From Sporosarcina aquimarina (GTDB lineage Bacteria > Bacillota > Bacilli > Bacillales_A > Planococcaceae), in the NCBI RefSeq assembly GCF_023715615.1, contig NZ_JAMBOM010000001.1, forward strand, positions 372,001 through 436,000: a stretch of 64,000 bases of DNA. Reading direction: 5' to 3'. The translations under genes were made by a program, and so were the position numbers. How positions within the stretch are numbered: position 1 is the first letter of the stretch; each line of letters starts with the position of its first letter. Below, piece after piece: positions 16,083 to 25,030 of this stretch. The notes beneath the pieces were generated by a model. That model did not search any database. It was not told where the DNA came from and saw only the letters and a program-made list of their open reading frames with translations.

Positions 16083-17378
16083 ATGGCACAGCACTCTATG
16101 CGTGAACAGGATGGTGTCGGTCTCAAACGTGAACCGCTCATTCCGTATTGGGTAAAACTGGTCACCGTTTTCTTTCTTGGATGGGTTGCACTCTATGCGA
16201 CACGAACTGTATTAAACCCAGTGATGGGGGATATGCAAAGTGAATTCGGCTTAACACAAGCGCAATTAGGATTGATTGTCAGCGTAAACTTTATCGGTAA
16301 CGTAGCCTTGCAGGTTCCTTCTGGAATAATGGGCGATAAAATTGGAAGAAAGCGCGTACTCGTACCAGGATTCTTGATTGGCGGGGTGTTCGCGGCTGTA
16401 GCTGGAGGAATGCCGACGTTCTTCCTATTCATGGCTGCTTGGTTTATAGTTGGAGCCGGTCAAGGTACGTATTATGGACCACAGTACGGAATTTCATCGG
16501 CAGCAATTCCGGCGAAACGAATTACACTCGGAAGTGCAATTATTAACAGTGGTATGGCATTTGGTACGTCGATTGGGTACTATCTTTCTAGTTATTCGGT
16601 TAGTGAGTTCGGATTAAATTGGCGAGTTCCATTTTTCATCATTGCCGGTTTGTCGATCGTTGTTGCTATCATGATGTACCTCGTAGTGAAACGAGATCCT
16701 AGTAGGAAAGAACGACAAGCCGCAGCAGCTGCTTCTGAAAACCCAGAAGACACGGGCGAGAAGCTGAAACTAAGTGTTCTGTTTAAAAATAAGAACTTAC
16801 TCGTTTCCTATATTATCATTTTCGCTTCCATCTACGGGTTCTTCATGCTACTTACTTGGCTTCCTTATTACTTAGAAGCAGACCGAGGGATTGTCGGTGG
16901 GAAAGTAGCATTTGTATCTTCCATCGTTCCATGGGCAGCGATTCCAGGTTCCCTTCTCCTCAGTATGTGGAGTGATAAAATCGGAAAACGTAAACCTGTG
17001 CTACAACTCATGTTACCAATTGCCTTCCTATCGGTTGCTTCCATTGTATTCTTTGAAAGTATGACAATGGTATACATCGCACTGATTCTCTACGGTATTT
17101 TCGGTAAAATCAGTACGAACCCTATATTAGTGGCAGTTGTAGCGGACAATGCACCGAAACAAGCGTACAGTACCGCATTTAGTGTTTATAATTTCCTAGG
17201 GATGTCAGCCTCCATTTTGGCGCCTTATATTACGGGCTTTCTTGCCGACAAAACGGGCAGCCTTGCGTCTGGATTCTATCTTGCTGCGATTCTGCTAGTC
17301 GTCGGGTTCATAGCTAGCTTCTTCTTGGATGAAAGCAATCGTCCGAACGTGGTGGATGAGGAGCCAGTCAAAGCTTGA
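16083..17378 (+). CDS. MFS transporter
   Basis: 431 aa with 12 predicted helices. The MFS loop motif is GIMGDKIGRKR (between helices 2 and 3), with a second one, SMWSDKIGKRK, between helices 8 and 9. The central loop is charged. The pattern resembles the anion:cation symporter/organic-anion type, which often carries carboxylates. Its AGGAGG lies directly after the DUF1116 stop codon, so the two form an operon and it probably moves the substrate or product of that enzyme. A terminator follows. The substrate is not predictable. Confidence 0.85.
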   Translation: MAQHSMREQDGVGLKREPLIPYWVKLVTVFFLGWVALYATRTVLNPVMGDMQSEFGLTQAQLGLIVSVNFIGNVALQVPSGIMGDKIGRKRVLVPGFLIGGVFAAVAGGMPTFFLFMAAWFIVGAGQGTYYGPQYGISSAAIPAKRITLGSAIINSGMAFGTSIGYYLSSYSVSEFGLNWRVPFFIIAGLSIVVAIMMYLVVKRDPSRKERQAAAAASENPEDTGEKLKLSVLFKNKNLLVSYIIIFASIYGFFMLLTWLPYYLEADRGIVGGKVAFVSSIVPWAAIPGSLLLSMWSDKIGKRKPVLQLMLPIAFLSVASIVFFESMTMVYIALILYGIFGKISTNPILVAVVADNAPKQAYSTAFSVYNFLGMSASILAPYITGFLADKTGSLASGFYLAAILLVVGFIASFFLDESNRPNVVDEEPVKA

Positions 17379-17383
17379 TTTAA

Positions 17384-17423
17384 AAACCCTGTCTACGCCT
17401 TCTATGAGGCGTAGACAGGGTTT
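17384..17423. terminator. Bidirectional terminator
   Basis: AAACCCTGTCTACGCC / GGCGTAGACAGGGTTT, perfect 16-bp stem between the convergent MFS and rocB genes, with a better U-run on the minus strand. Confidence 0.88.
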
Positions 17424-17464
17424 CTACTGTTTGGTAATTTATCTTCAAAGGGCAATTCACTAGA

Positions 17465-19096
17465 TTATGAAATCACTGGTTCCATTTCTGCTACTTCTGA
17501 ACACATACTCTTCACCAAAACCTCCAGCATCACTGGCAAACGAACAAACGCACTTTCGATATGAAGTCTTTCTGTACGTTGGTGGGCATCTTTGCCGAAC
17601 GGTCCTACATTCAATACAGGTGCATCTAATTCTGTCATCACTTTAAATGGGATACTATAGGTCTTTCCCCATACAGGCGTGTTGTGCTCGTATGCCGTCC
17701 ACCCTGTCGCAGTCCCTGTATAGTGGACATAGCTCAAATCGCAAATACCATTGAAGTAATGGACTTGGTCGACATGCGTCCCTAATGCCGTTGCCGTTTT
17801 TTTCATAAGGTCAATGGACTTAATCACCAGTGGATCTTCTGACGTGTTCACAGCTGGGTAATAGGGAGGTGCAAATAATAGGACAGTTGCAGGCGTTAGC
17901 TCCTGACATTCAATGAGAAGCGCGTCTGTAATTTTGAAGCACTTATCCCGATCATCCAGCTCCTGATCCAGAATTGCCTTTCCGATCATCAACTCTACAG
18001 CCTCTGAACCTAGCTTCGATTGCGCATACTCCAGTAATTCCTCATAACGCATCACTCGTACTTCACCAACTGGTTCCGTTCCTTCACGTTCGCAAATCCT
18101 TTTATAGGAATCATTACAAGCACTCATCGCTTGGTGAGCAACGTCAGAAAATAGCTCCATAATTTCAGAAGCATCACGATCCATAAGAAATACGTTATAG
18201 AGCGAAGCAGCACGATATGGTGTTTGCGTTGAATACGAAGTTTTTAAATCCTTTAATTGAAGCGAGACGGGAACCGGGGTGGTCTCTCCATAATTTGTCT
18301 CTTTGAATAACGAGTTAAATTCCATTTCCTGAGCTAAAAAAGAGGAGATATACGTTGCCGTTAGTCCTTTTAAAGGCTCACCGACATGCGTTTCTTTTCC
18401 ATAAAACAATGCAGCGGGCATAATTTTACCGATAGTCCCTGAATAGATATATTCTTTAGGATCACCCGGTTCTTGTGAAAATGTTGGCTCACTGTTCAAA
18501 AAGAGTTTGTAAGAAAGACCATACACATCGCGCATACGGACGAGTTCTTCGACAGCTGTACGCATCCCTGCTGAATTCACTTCTTCATCAGGAACCGTCA
18601 GTAATACTAGATTGATTGGCCATTGTTCAAGAGAAGCCTTTTCAATAAGCGCCATGTGAAGAGCTAAGCCCATCTTCATGTCCATTGTGCCGCGTCCGAA
18701 TAAGTAGTCTCCAGAAAATAAATCCTTGCGTGCATCTTCAGGAAGTTCGTCTGCCAGTTGATGAAGCGTAGCAGTCAACTCTTCAGGTTGGAAGGCAAGG
18801 GGCTCCAATGCACCATATTCTTCTGTCCATACAGTATCGAAATGACTGATCAGGACAATGGTATCTGTTGCGGTAGGATTCTTGTAAAGTGCAAGCACGG
18901 AGTTTCTTCCGAGACCAGCGTCGTGTAGTTTTAGATGCTCAGGATGGTGCGTAAAATACGGTAATGTCTTCAGTTTTTCTGCGACACGTGTAGAAAACGT
19001 ACACTCGCCACCTGTCAGTGTACGACTGTCCCAGCTTACGAGTTCGTTCAGTAAACTTCTCAGTGAAGCGGGTGTATTCCATTGTGAAATGCTCAT
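17465..19096 (-). CDS. rocB: Arginine utilisation protein RocB (M20 family)
   Basis: 543 aa, the length of RocB, a long M20-type hydrolase. Visible are the metal-site motif ISHFDTVWTEEYG, GRGTMDMKMGLALHMALIE, the Glu pair in VPDEEVNSAGM, and conserved late blocks (FNGICDLSYVH, NVGPFGKDAHQRTERLH). In Bacillus subtilis rocB belongs to the arginine catabolic rocABC operon. I recall it being assigned as a citrulline (N-carbamoyl-ornithine) hydrolase, which I cannot verify here. It is the last of four genes transcribed leftward with a RocE-like permease and two amidinohydrolase-fold enzymes, consistent with citrulline as shared intermediate. A ribosome site precedes the ATG (AGGAGGCTAT on the minus strand). 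Confidence 0.9.
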   Translation of the reverse strand: MSISQWNTPASLRSLLNELVSWDSRTLTGGECTFSTRVAEKLKTLPYFTHHPEHLKLHDAGLGRNSVLALYKNPTATDTIVLISHFDTVWTEEYGALEPLAFQPEELTATLHQLADELPEDARKDLFSGDYLFGRGTMDMKMGLALHMALIEKASLEQWPINLVLLTVPDEEVNSAGMRTAVEELVRMRDVYGLSYKLFLNSEPTFSQEPGDPKEYIYSGTIGKIMPAALFYGKETHVGEPLKGLTATYISSFLAQEMEFNSLFKETNYGETTPVPVSLQLKDLKTSYSTQTPYRAASLYNVFLMDRDASEIMELFSDVAHQAMSACNDSYKRICEREGTEPVGEVRVMRYEELLEYAQSKLGSEAVELMIGKAILDQELDDRDKCFKITDALLIECQELTPATVLLFAPPYYPAVNTSEDPLVIKSIDLMKKTATALGTHVDQVHYFNGICDLSYVHYTGTATGWTAYEHNTPVWGKTYSIPFKVMTELDAPVLNVGPFGKDAHQRTERLHIESAFVRLPVMLEVLVKSMCSEVAEMEPVIS

Positions 19097-19130
19097 TCTA
19101 TAGCCTCCTGAATTAGATGTCGGTGAATCA

Positions 19131-20546
19131 TTAATTGTTCAATTCTGCAGGTTTAACTGAAAGAGTCCCATCCGCGAGGTGCTTTTTCTCAAGTTTAACC
19201 TTGTAAAAAACCATACAAGCAACAAAGAATCCAATGCCGTATACCAAGCCAATGCGCTGCGAGGGATCAAACGCAAGAAAAATAAGGATGATTAAACAGA
19301 ACGAGATACAAGTAAGTGGAACTAGTGGATAGAACTTCACTCGATATTGGAGATCCTCAAGTTTTCCACCTTGTTTCAGATAGCGTCTTCTGAATAGTAG
19401 TTGGGACGTTGCAATACCCATCCACGAAATCGTGACGGCAATTGCAGCGATGGACATTAACAAGACAAACACTGCATCCGCTTCCATAACACTTGTTAGA
19501 AGGGAGAGTAGAGAAAATGCCATCGTGAAAATCAATGCATTTAAAGGAACTCGTCGTTTAGTCAAACGCCCGAAGAGTGCAGGGGCCATTCCATCGTTCG
19601 CCATGGACCAAAGTAAACGAGTCGATGCGTATAAACAGGAATTCCCGACAGATAAAATAGCTGTCAAAATAACGAAGTTCATAATCCCTGCAGCATATGG
19701 GACTCCGGCAAGTTCCATCAATGTGACGAATGGACTTTGCATCAACCCAAGTTCAGCAGAAGGGAAGATTGCTGACAAGACGACAATTGATGCGATATAG
19801 AATACGACGATTCTGAACAAAATCGTCCGAATCGCTTTCGGAATATTCTTCTCAGGGTTTTCAGTTTCACCAGCAGCAATCCCGACTAATTCAGAACCCT
19901 GATAGGAGAAGATGACATTCATCATTGTAATGAAGACAATCGCAATTCCTGCTGGGAATAATCCTGAAGGTGCTAGATTCGTTAAGTGAGGCGTTGGAAT
20001 GCCATCCAAGGGAATCCAGCCAATGATCGCGGCACCACCGATGACGATAAATGCTAAAACAGCCAAGACTTTAATACTGGCAAACCAAAATTCCGCTTCC
20101 GCAAAGCCTTTTGTTGTAAGTGCATTTAGTGAGAACAACAAAACCATGAACACAGCACACCAAATCCAGATTGGAGTATGTGGGAACCAGTGTTGCATCA
20201 GGATGCCTGCAGCTGTAAATTCAACACCCGCCGTTGCGGCAGACCCGACAAAGTACATCCAGCCGAGTGAAAACCCGGCAGATGGACTGATGTATCTCGA
20301 AGCGTATTTCTGGAAGGATCCTGTTACAGGCATATAGACTGCGAGTTCTCCGAGACAGGTCATGACCATGTATAAAATAATACCGCCAATCAGATAACCG
20401 ATTAACGCACCACCTGGCCCCGCTTGGTTGATTGTATAACCGACGTTTAGAAATAATCCAGTTCCAATCACGCCGCCAAGTGACAGCATCATCAAGTGGC
20501 GGCTTTTCATTGAACGATTTAATTGAGGTTCTTCCAGGGTTTTCAT
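19131..20546 (-). CDS. Amino acid permease, RocE-like (APC family)
   Basis: 471 aa, 12 predicted helices, of the AAT/APC type. The first helix motif is LGGVIGTGLFLNVGYTINQAGPGGALIGYL, followed by GELAVYMPVTGSFQKYA and FSYQGSELVGIAAGETENPEKNIPKAI, the typical consensus loop of this family. Length and sequence fit RocE/GabP-type carriers. It lies between a dimethylarginine hydrolase-like gene and rocB in one leftward run, so arginine, methylarginine, citrulline or ornithine is the likely cargo. GAGGAAGAATGAACA on the minus strand is the ribosome site. Confidence 0.88.
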   Translation of the reverse strand: MKTLEEPQLNRSMKSRHLMMLSLGGVIGTGLFLNVGYTINQAGPGGALIGYLIGGIILYMVMTCLGELAVYMPVTGSFQKYASRYISPSAGFSLGWMYFVGSAATAGVEFTAAGILMQHWFPHTPIWIWCAVFMVLLFSLNALTTKGFAEAEFWFASIKVLAVLAFIVIGGAAIIGWIPLDGIPTPHLTNLAPSGLFPAGIAIVFITMMNVIFSYQGSELVGIAAGETENPEKNIPKAIRTILFRIVVFYIASIVVLSAIFPSAELGLMQSPFVTLMELAGVPYAAGIMNFVILTAILSVGNSCLYASTRLLWSMANDGMAPALFGRLTKRRVPLNALIFTMAFSLLSLLTSVMEADAVFVLLMSIAAIAVTISWMGIATSQLLFRRRYLKQGGKLEDLQYRVKFYPLVPLTCISFCLIILIFLAFDPSQRIGLVYGIGFFVACMVFYKVKLEKKHLADGTLSVKPAELNN

Positions 20547-20586
20547 TGTTCATTCTTCCTCTCGAACGGATCTCGTGTTGCGTTCT

Positions 20587-21348
20587 TTAGAAGCGAAGCG
20601 ATAGGCAGCTTAGACCACCATCGTGTTTTTGAACTTCTGACATATCCAATTCAATCGTTTGGTAGCCAGCTTCGGTAAACTTGCGCTTTGTTTCCGGAAA
20701 TCCGCTTGGAAGGATTACATAATCGTTCATGCGGATACAGTTCGCTGAGTACTCATCTTCTTTTCCAATGACGATCTTTTCATACGAGTCAAATGCAGGA
20801 TGGTCTACGAACTCTCCAGCGACAACTAATTGGTTGTTTCCTAAGTAAGCGATTCCTGTCTTCAAATGGAAAAACTCTTTCAAAGGAATAATTGTCGCTT
20901 TGTATCCTTCAGACTCCAGGATTTCCTTAAGCTGTTTCGCACCTTCTTCGTTCGTGCGTTCAGAGATTCCGATGTAAAAATGATCTTCTGCCTGTAAGAC
21001 ATCCCCGCCATCAAGCGTTCCAGGGGATTGGATAAAATAAAACTTATTGTAGAACTTCTTAGTGACAGCTTCGATTTCAACTGTTTCCGCGTTTCGAGAT
21101 TCCGCACCAGGGTTTGTAATCACCGCAAAGTTTGGTGTCAATACAGCAGCATCTTCCACAAATGTTGAGTCCGGAAATTCTTCACTTTCCTCGAGCTTCG
21201 TTACAGCAACCCCACATTTCTCGAGTGCTTCCAAATATGCATCATGCTGTTTTAGTAAAAGTTCATAATCCGGCTTTCCTAAATCAGAAGTAGTGAGACC
21301 CTCCAAATAACTTTTTCCTGGCTTCTTGACGATTACATTTGTGAACAT
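20587..21348 (-). CDS. N(G),N(G)-dimethylarginine dimethylaminohydrolase (DDAH)
   Basis: 253 aa, the length of bacterial DDAH, which turns methylated arginine into citrulline plus methylamines in the cytosol. Family marks are FPDSTFVEDAAVL (substrate-binding Asp/Glu loop), NPGAESR, GTLDGGDVL (catalytic Glu/Asp region), HLKTG (catalytic His) and the C-terminal GGLSCLSLRF with the nucleophilic Cys. All catalytic positions look intact. The ribosome site GGAGAG lies just before ATG. It is second in an operon with an arginine-deiminase-like gene, a RocE-like permease and rocB. Arginine itself could also be a substrate, since the fold is shared with arginine deiminase. Confidence 0.9.
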   Translation of the reverse strand: MFTNVIVKKPGKSYLEGLTTSDLGKPDYELLLKQHDAYLEALEKCGVAVTKLEESEEFPDSTFVEDAAVLTPNFAVITNPGAESRNAETVEIEAVTKKFYNKFYFIQSPGTLDGGDVLQAEDHFYIGISERTNEEGAKQLKEILESEGYKATIIPLKEFFHLKTGIAYLGNNQLVVAGEFVDHPAFDSYEKIVIGKEDEYSANCIRMNDYVILPSGFPETKRKFTEAGYQTIELDMSEVQKHDGGLSCLSLRF

Positions 21349-21380
21349 TGTATTCTCTCCTTTTCAATTACGATTATTTT

Positions 21381-22253
21381 TTATCCTCTAACAACTGGGC
21401 ATGTCAAACAAGTAGGACCGCCAGTACCTAGTAAACTAATTTCTTGTCCTTTATAAACGTGTACAGTTGCACCAGCATCTTTCAATTGTTGGATTGTGTA
21501 AGCGTTCTCATTCGTCAGCACACAAACACGAGGAGCGATTGCCAAGACATTACATCCTAACGTGTCATATTCTTTTTTCGGTACTTCAATTAGCTGGAAT
21601 CCTTTTTGGAGTAGCAGCTGACGGAGAAAAACGGGCATTAAAGGTGAATGGACCACAGCTAGATCCTTGTCCACAACACTTAGGAATGACATCAGATGCA
21701 GACATTCTTCCTCGCCTTGGTCATGTGGGAGTTGAACAACGATGAATTCATCAACTAAATCAGCTGTCATTTCTTTCAACTGGCGAATCGCTTCGTCATT
21801 TGTCCGGTAACCTCGTCCCACGAGTAAAGTTCTGTCTTCAAGCCATACAATATCCCCAGCATCTGAAACAGCGTCCCCTGCAAGTTCTCCGATAATGGGA
21901 ATGTCTCTTTCTGCTAGAAACTCTTTAACTACAGTTGCCTCGGGTTGACGAAGTTTTTTACCGGATTTTAAGATGAGTGCGCCAGCTGGAGTAAATTTCA
22001 CTGGATCATGAGCATAAATTGAATCCAAACCAACAGTGTCGTTTGAAGGAAGGTAGTCAATTTGAGTACCTTGTTGCTCTATTATGTTTACCAATTCTGA
22101 AAACTCTTTGGATGCTTCATCGAATTTCGGTTCTCGTAAATAGTTAAATGTTTTCCAGTTTTTCGATAGATGATCTTGAGACTTAAATGCATCTCTTGGA
22201 TGTTTCATAATTACGTGCTTTAGCGAGCTGTACATGGAACTGCTGTATCTCAT
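21381..22253 (-). CDS. Amidinohydrolase/arginine deiminase-fold protein (YkgA-like)
   Basis: About 290 aa, of the guanidino-group-modifying superfamily. Visible are VGLDSIYAHDPVKFTPAGALIL (Asp-rich substrate loop), SDAGDIVWLEDRTLLVGRGYRTN (GD motif with catalytic carboxylate), a His in CLHLMSFLSVVDKD, and GGPTCLTCPVVRG at the C-terminus with the catalytic Cys. It differs from the neighbouring DDAH and is closer to proteins annotated as arginine deiminase-related or YkgA, so the operon has two distinct members of one superfamily. Two ATG codons are in tandem; AGGAGG is better spaced for the second (22253). First gene of the leftward operon, divergent from the IclR gene. Confidence 0.83.
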   Translation of the reverse strand: MRYSSSMYSSLKHVIMKHPRDAFKSQDHLSKNWKTFNYLREPKFDEASKEFSELVNIIEQQGTQIDYLPSNDTVGLDSIYAHDPVKFTPAGALILKSGKKLRQPEATVVKEFLAERDIPIIGELAGDAVSDAGDIVWLEDRTLLVGRGYRTNDEAIRQLKEMTADLVDEFIVVQLPHDQGEEECLHLMSFLSVVDKDLAVVHSPLMPVFLRQLLLQKGFQLIEVPKKEYDTLGCNVLAIAPRVCVLTNENAYTIQQLKDAGATVHVYKGQEISLLGTGGPTCLTCPVVRG

Positions 22254-22268
22254 CATTTCGCCTCCTGT

Positions 22269-22305
22269 TTTCCGTATAGTGGAAAGTGTTTCCGTTGATA
22301 GGAAA
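22269..22305. promoter_or_regulatory. Two tandem TTTCC-N7-GGAAA operators
   Basis: TTTCC-GTATAGT-GGAAA (22269-22285) and TTTCC-GTTGATA-GGAAA (22289-22305) are identical in arms and spacing and start exactly 20 bp apart, in the gap between the methylarginine operon and the divergent IclR gene. Short palindromes in tandem are typical of IclR-family sites, so this is the probable regulator target. Confidence 0.75.
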
Positions 22306-22395
22306 CCTTATCTGTTAATATATTCTGAGTATGGTATAATGTCAATGTATTTAGAAAATAAATTTGATTTCAACTTACGACTAGGAAGTGAACTT

Positions 22396-23133
22396 ATGCA
22401 GACAATCGATCGGGTCATGCAACTTGCCAAAATTTTAGCAACTGAAAATACATCTACTGGCATTTCTATTTCTGACATAGCTAAGGAGTGTGACTTGGCA
22501 TTGAGCACGCTCCATCGCATATTAAAGTCGATGGTGAGACAAGGACTCGCTGAACAAGACGCTGATACAAAACTTTATAAATTAGGACCGGTATGGATGG
22601 AATATGGTCTCCGTGCTTACGATACGATGGATTATGTATCTACTATACGCCCGGAATTAGATCGTCTCAGTAGAAAAGTGGAAGAGAGTATTTACTTGAG
22701 TAAATGTACAGGGATAGAGGCGATTATTATCGAGCGAATCGATAATGAGAATAACCAAATTCGAATGTATGACAAACTTGGTCTGAGAATCCCTATGAAT
22801 ATAGGAGCGGCTAATAAAATCATGCTGGCGTGTATGCCGACTGCAGAATCCGAGAGCATCATTCAGCAACTTGTGCCGGAGCACGAACAGGAAGCATTTA
22901 AGGAAATGTTGAGAGAAATCAGGAAGCAGGGGTATGCAATCAGTCACGGAGAGCGGACTGAAGGCACTTCATCAATAGGAGTAGCAGTGTGTAATGTCGC
23001 AGGAGAAGTTGTGGGGGCGATTAGTATTGGGTGTGTAACGTTTAATCTGACAGAAGACAGGTTGCAGATGATGATCGAGGAAATTGTAGCTACGAAGGAA
23101 CGAGTGTCGGAGAAGATCGGTCGGAGTATGTGA
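22396..23133 (+). CDS. IclR-family transcriptional regulator
   Basis: 245 aa. The N-terminal winged helix is visible (DRVMQLAKILATENTSTGISISDIAKECDLALSTLHRILKSM), and the C-terminal IclR effector domain has YLSKCTGIEAIIIERIDNENNQIRM, GAANKIMLACMP, and SHGERTEGTSSIGVAV. ATG at 22396 is chosen because AGGAAG lies seven bases upstream; the frame extends further but without a ribosome site. Divergent from the methylarginine/RocB operon with twin palindromes between, so it probably represses or activates that operon. The inducer would be a pathway amino acid (inference). Confidence 0.9.
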   Translation: MQTIDRVMQLAKILATENTSTGISISDIAKECDLALSTLHRILKSMVRQGLAEQDADTKLYKLGPVWMEYGLRAYDTMDYVSTIRPELDRLSRKVEESIYLSKCTGIEAIIIERIDNENNQIRMYDKLGLRIPMNIGAANKIMLACMPTAESESIIQQLVPEHEQEAFKEMLREIRKQGYAISHGERTEGTSSIGVAVCNVAGEVVGAISIGCVTFNLTEDRLQMMIEEIVATKERVSEKIGRSM

Positions 23134-23171
23134 GAGGCTATTTAATGGTGAAAAGTGGAGCTGTCAGGAGT

Positions 23172-23292
23172 AATTTCCGTTTCAGGTGAACGATTTCCGA
23201 GGGGCACGGCATCAGCCGCTTCCTTCGCTGTGCACAGTCCAGGGTATTCAGCTCATGCTAATCCCTGCGGAGTCGTCACCTTCCACTTCAAT
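23172..23292 (-). repeat. Degenerate copy of the 125-bp dispersed element
   Basis: GTTTCAGGTGAACGATTTCCGAG at the left and CCTGCGGAGTCGTCACCTTCCACTTCAAT at the right follow the same end-to-end pattern as the elements at 39244-39368 and 55551-55676. Here the terminal GTTGATT is lost. Lies between iclR and a GNAT gene. Confidence 0.55.
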
Positions 23293-23362
23293 TACGATGT
23301 TATTTGAAATAAAATCTATTCGATAATGACTCAATTGCTGTTTCGTTTACATCAGGGAGTTC

Positions 23363-24205
23363 TTAATAACTACCTTTCAAACGAGTCATATCCACATCAA
23401 AATAATCCTGTCGCTCTTGTTGCACAAATCCAATCCGTTCATACAACTTCAATGCATGGTCATTCTGTGTTTCTACGTCTAGCTTTATAATGTTTCCAGT
23501 AGGCAGTTCCTTTTTTACGACCCATTGTAGCGCCTTCCCTCCATAGCCTTTCCCTCTATATTCAGACCGTACTGCGAAGCCAGAAAGATAGGATTCGTTC
23601 AGATTCCGCATGACCCGGATCTTACCAATTGGGGTTTTATCAACCTCGATGATATACCTACGTTCTTTTACGCGGGACAAACGTTCATTATAGTAGGATT
23701 CGGCGTCTTCTATTGAAAAGAAAAAGGCATCCGCATCCAATGAAGTTTCAAATGCTTTGTCTTCTGGTGTAGCCTCTCTCAGCACGATATCTTCTGTCAT
23801 TAATAGCTCTTTCTGATGCCAATGCATATGGAACTCCGAAAACGAATAATCGCATGGCTGTACTGTCAACCATCCTTTGGCAGATTCGGATGTCCCAGGC
23901 GCATTAAAGAGCACTTTTTTGAAGCCTTTCTCTTCAATGACTTGTTGTGCTTTGTGCCAAAGTTTTGTAAAGTGCCCCTTTCTGCGTTCTTGCGGTTTCA
24001 CCATGCCACATACTTCGACTGTGGAACCAAATCCATATAGCGCTAAGTAAGCAATCAGTTCATCTTCCTTCCAAATAAAGAAATCAAGTGAACCTTCTTT
24101 TCTTTCCTGAAGCATTTCCCAATTCAATTTCAATTCAATCGTTTCGTACTGTTCACATTGCTGTTGTAACTGTTGAATCCCTTTAATTTGCTGTGCTGTT
24201 AACAT
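23363..24205 (-). CDS. Two-domain GNAT acetyltransferase
   Basis: 280 aa. Two GNAT folds are visible. In the first the acetyl-CoA loop is degenerate (VKPQERRKGHFTKLWHKAQQ, about 70-90). The second, C-terminal, has intact motif A: SGFAVRSEYRGKGYGGKALQWVV, followed by LDVETQNDHALKLYERIGF. The first domain therefore may serve for substrate binding only. GGAGG precedes the start by 8 bases. No operon partner. The acyl acceptor is unknown. Confidence 0.85.
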   Translation of the reverse strand: MLTAQQIKGIQQLQQQCEQYETIELKLNWEMLQERKEGSLDFFIWKEDELIAYLALYGFGSTVEVCGMVKPQERRKGHFTKLWHKAQQVIEEKGFKKVLFNAPGTSESAKGWLTVQPCDYSFSEFHMHWHQKELLMTEDIVLREATPEDKAFETSLDADAFFFSIEDAESYYNERLSRVKERRYIIEVDKTPIGKIRVMRNLNESYLSGFAVRSEYRGKGYGGKALQWVVKKELPTGNIIKLDVETQNDHALKLYERIGFVQQERQDYFDVDMTRLKGSY

Positions 24206-24333
24206 TTTGTACCTCCAATGATGAGTAAAGTTAAACCCTTTAAGTATTTTACTTTCTATGTTCTACCAAAAGTTAAGTTTTGTTGCTATGCTATATGGAT
24301 CAAAAGTATCTTATGAGGAAAGAAGGAATTACT

Positions 24334-24900
24334 ATGAAAAAAGATATGCGCTATATTTGTTACCCATTCATGAGAGAATCCGCATCGACAGTAGACTTTG
24401 AAATTCGCACGGATTCGTTGACGACTAGAATTGGAGAAGCCTTATCCCTTATAGAAGACGTAGAGAAAGTTCAAACTGATCTTCGTTGGCTGCAGCCTCT
24501 CGCGTATCACTTAAATGGGTCAGTCCGAGGGAAACTGGCAATCTTTCCAGAAGACTTACAGCGTCTTAGTGACATATATGATGAGTATGTCACGGAGCTT
24601 GGTGAATCGATTGAACAATTCGTGCTTCCACAAGGTACCCATGCGGCTACTGTCCTTCATGTATGTCGGAGTGAAGCGAAGAAATCCGTACGCGCTCTTC
24701 ACAAAGTATCTTTAGAACGTGATGTTCCAGAAATTCTATTCGATTTCGCCCAACTGATGGCAAACGTGCTATTCGTGATGGCTGTCTATACGAACAAAGC
24801 ACAAGGGTGCGATGAAATCCCGTTCGTCAGTAAGTCGTATCCCGAATGGAAGAAGAAAAAGAAGCAAGTCGATATGGTGAAATCTTCTTCTGAATCATGA
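24334..24900 (+). CDS. PduO-type cobalamin adenosyltransferase-like protein, N-terminus altered
   Basis: 188 aa. The C-terminal two thirds match the five-helix PduO ATR fold (FVLPQGTHAATVLHVCRSEAKKSVRALHKV, and the late helix FAQLMANVLFVMAVYTN). The N-terminal ATP-binding motif normally seen (TKxGDxGxT) is missing: the protein starts MKKDMRYICYPFMRESASTVDFEIRTDSL. The family's GTVDELN-like motif is also changed. It may have lost adenosyltransferase activity or bind another ligand. GAAGGAAT is the ribosome site at about 24322-24329. No cobalamin genes are nearby. It could be a specialised or decaying paralogue. Confidence 0.68.
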   Translation: MKKDMRYICYPFMRESASTVDFEIRTDSLTTRIGEALSLIEDVEKVQTDLRWLQPLAYHLNGSVRGKLAIFPEDLQRLSDIYDEYVTELGESIEQFVLPQGTHAATVLHVCRSEAKKSVRALHKVSLERDVPEILFDFAQLMANVLFVMAVYTNKAQGCDEIPFVSKSYPEWKKKKKQVDMVKSSSES

Positions 24901-25030
24901 AACCGGAACCTTAACAGTACTCATGAAGTAAATATGTTATAAGAAAGGCTTATGTTATTCCATCTAAACTATCGAATTACCTTATCTGTTGCGAAGAGGT
25001 ATACTACAACAGACAAGGAGGCGAGGGAAA

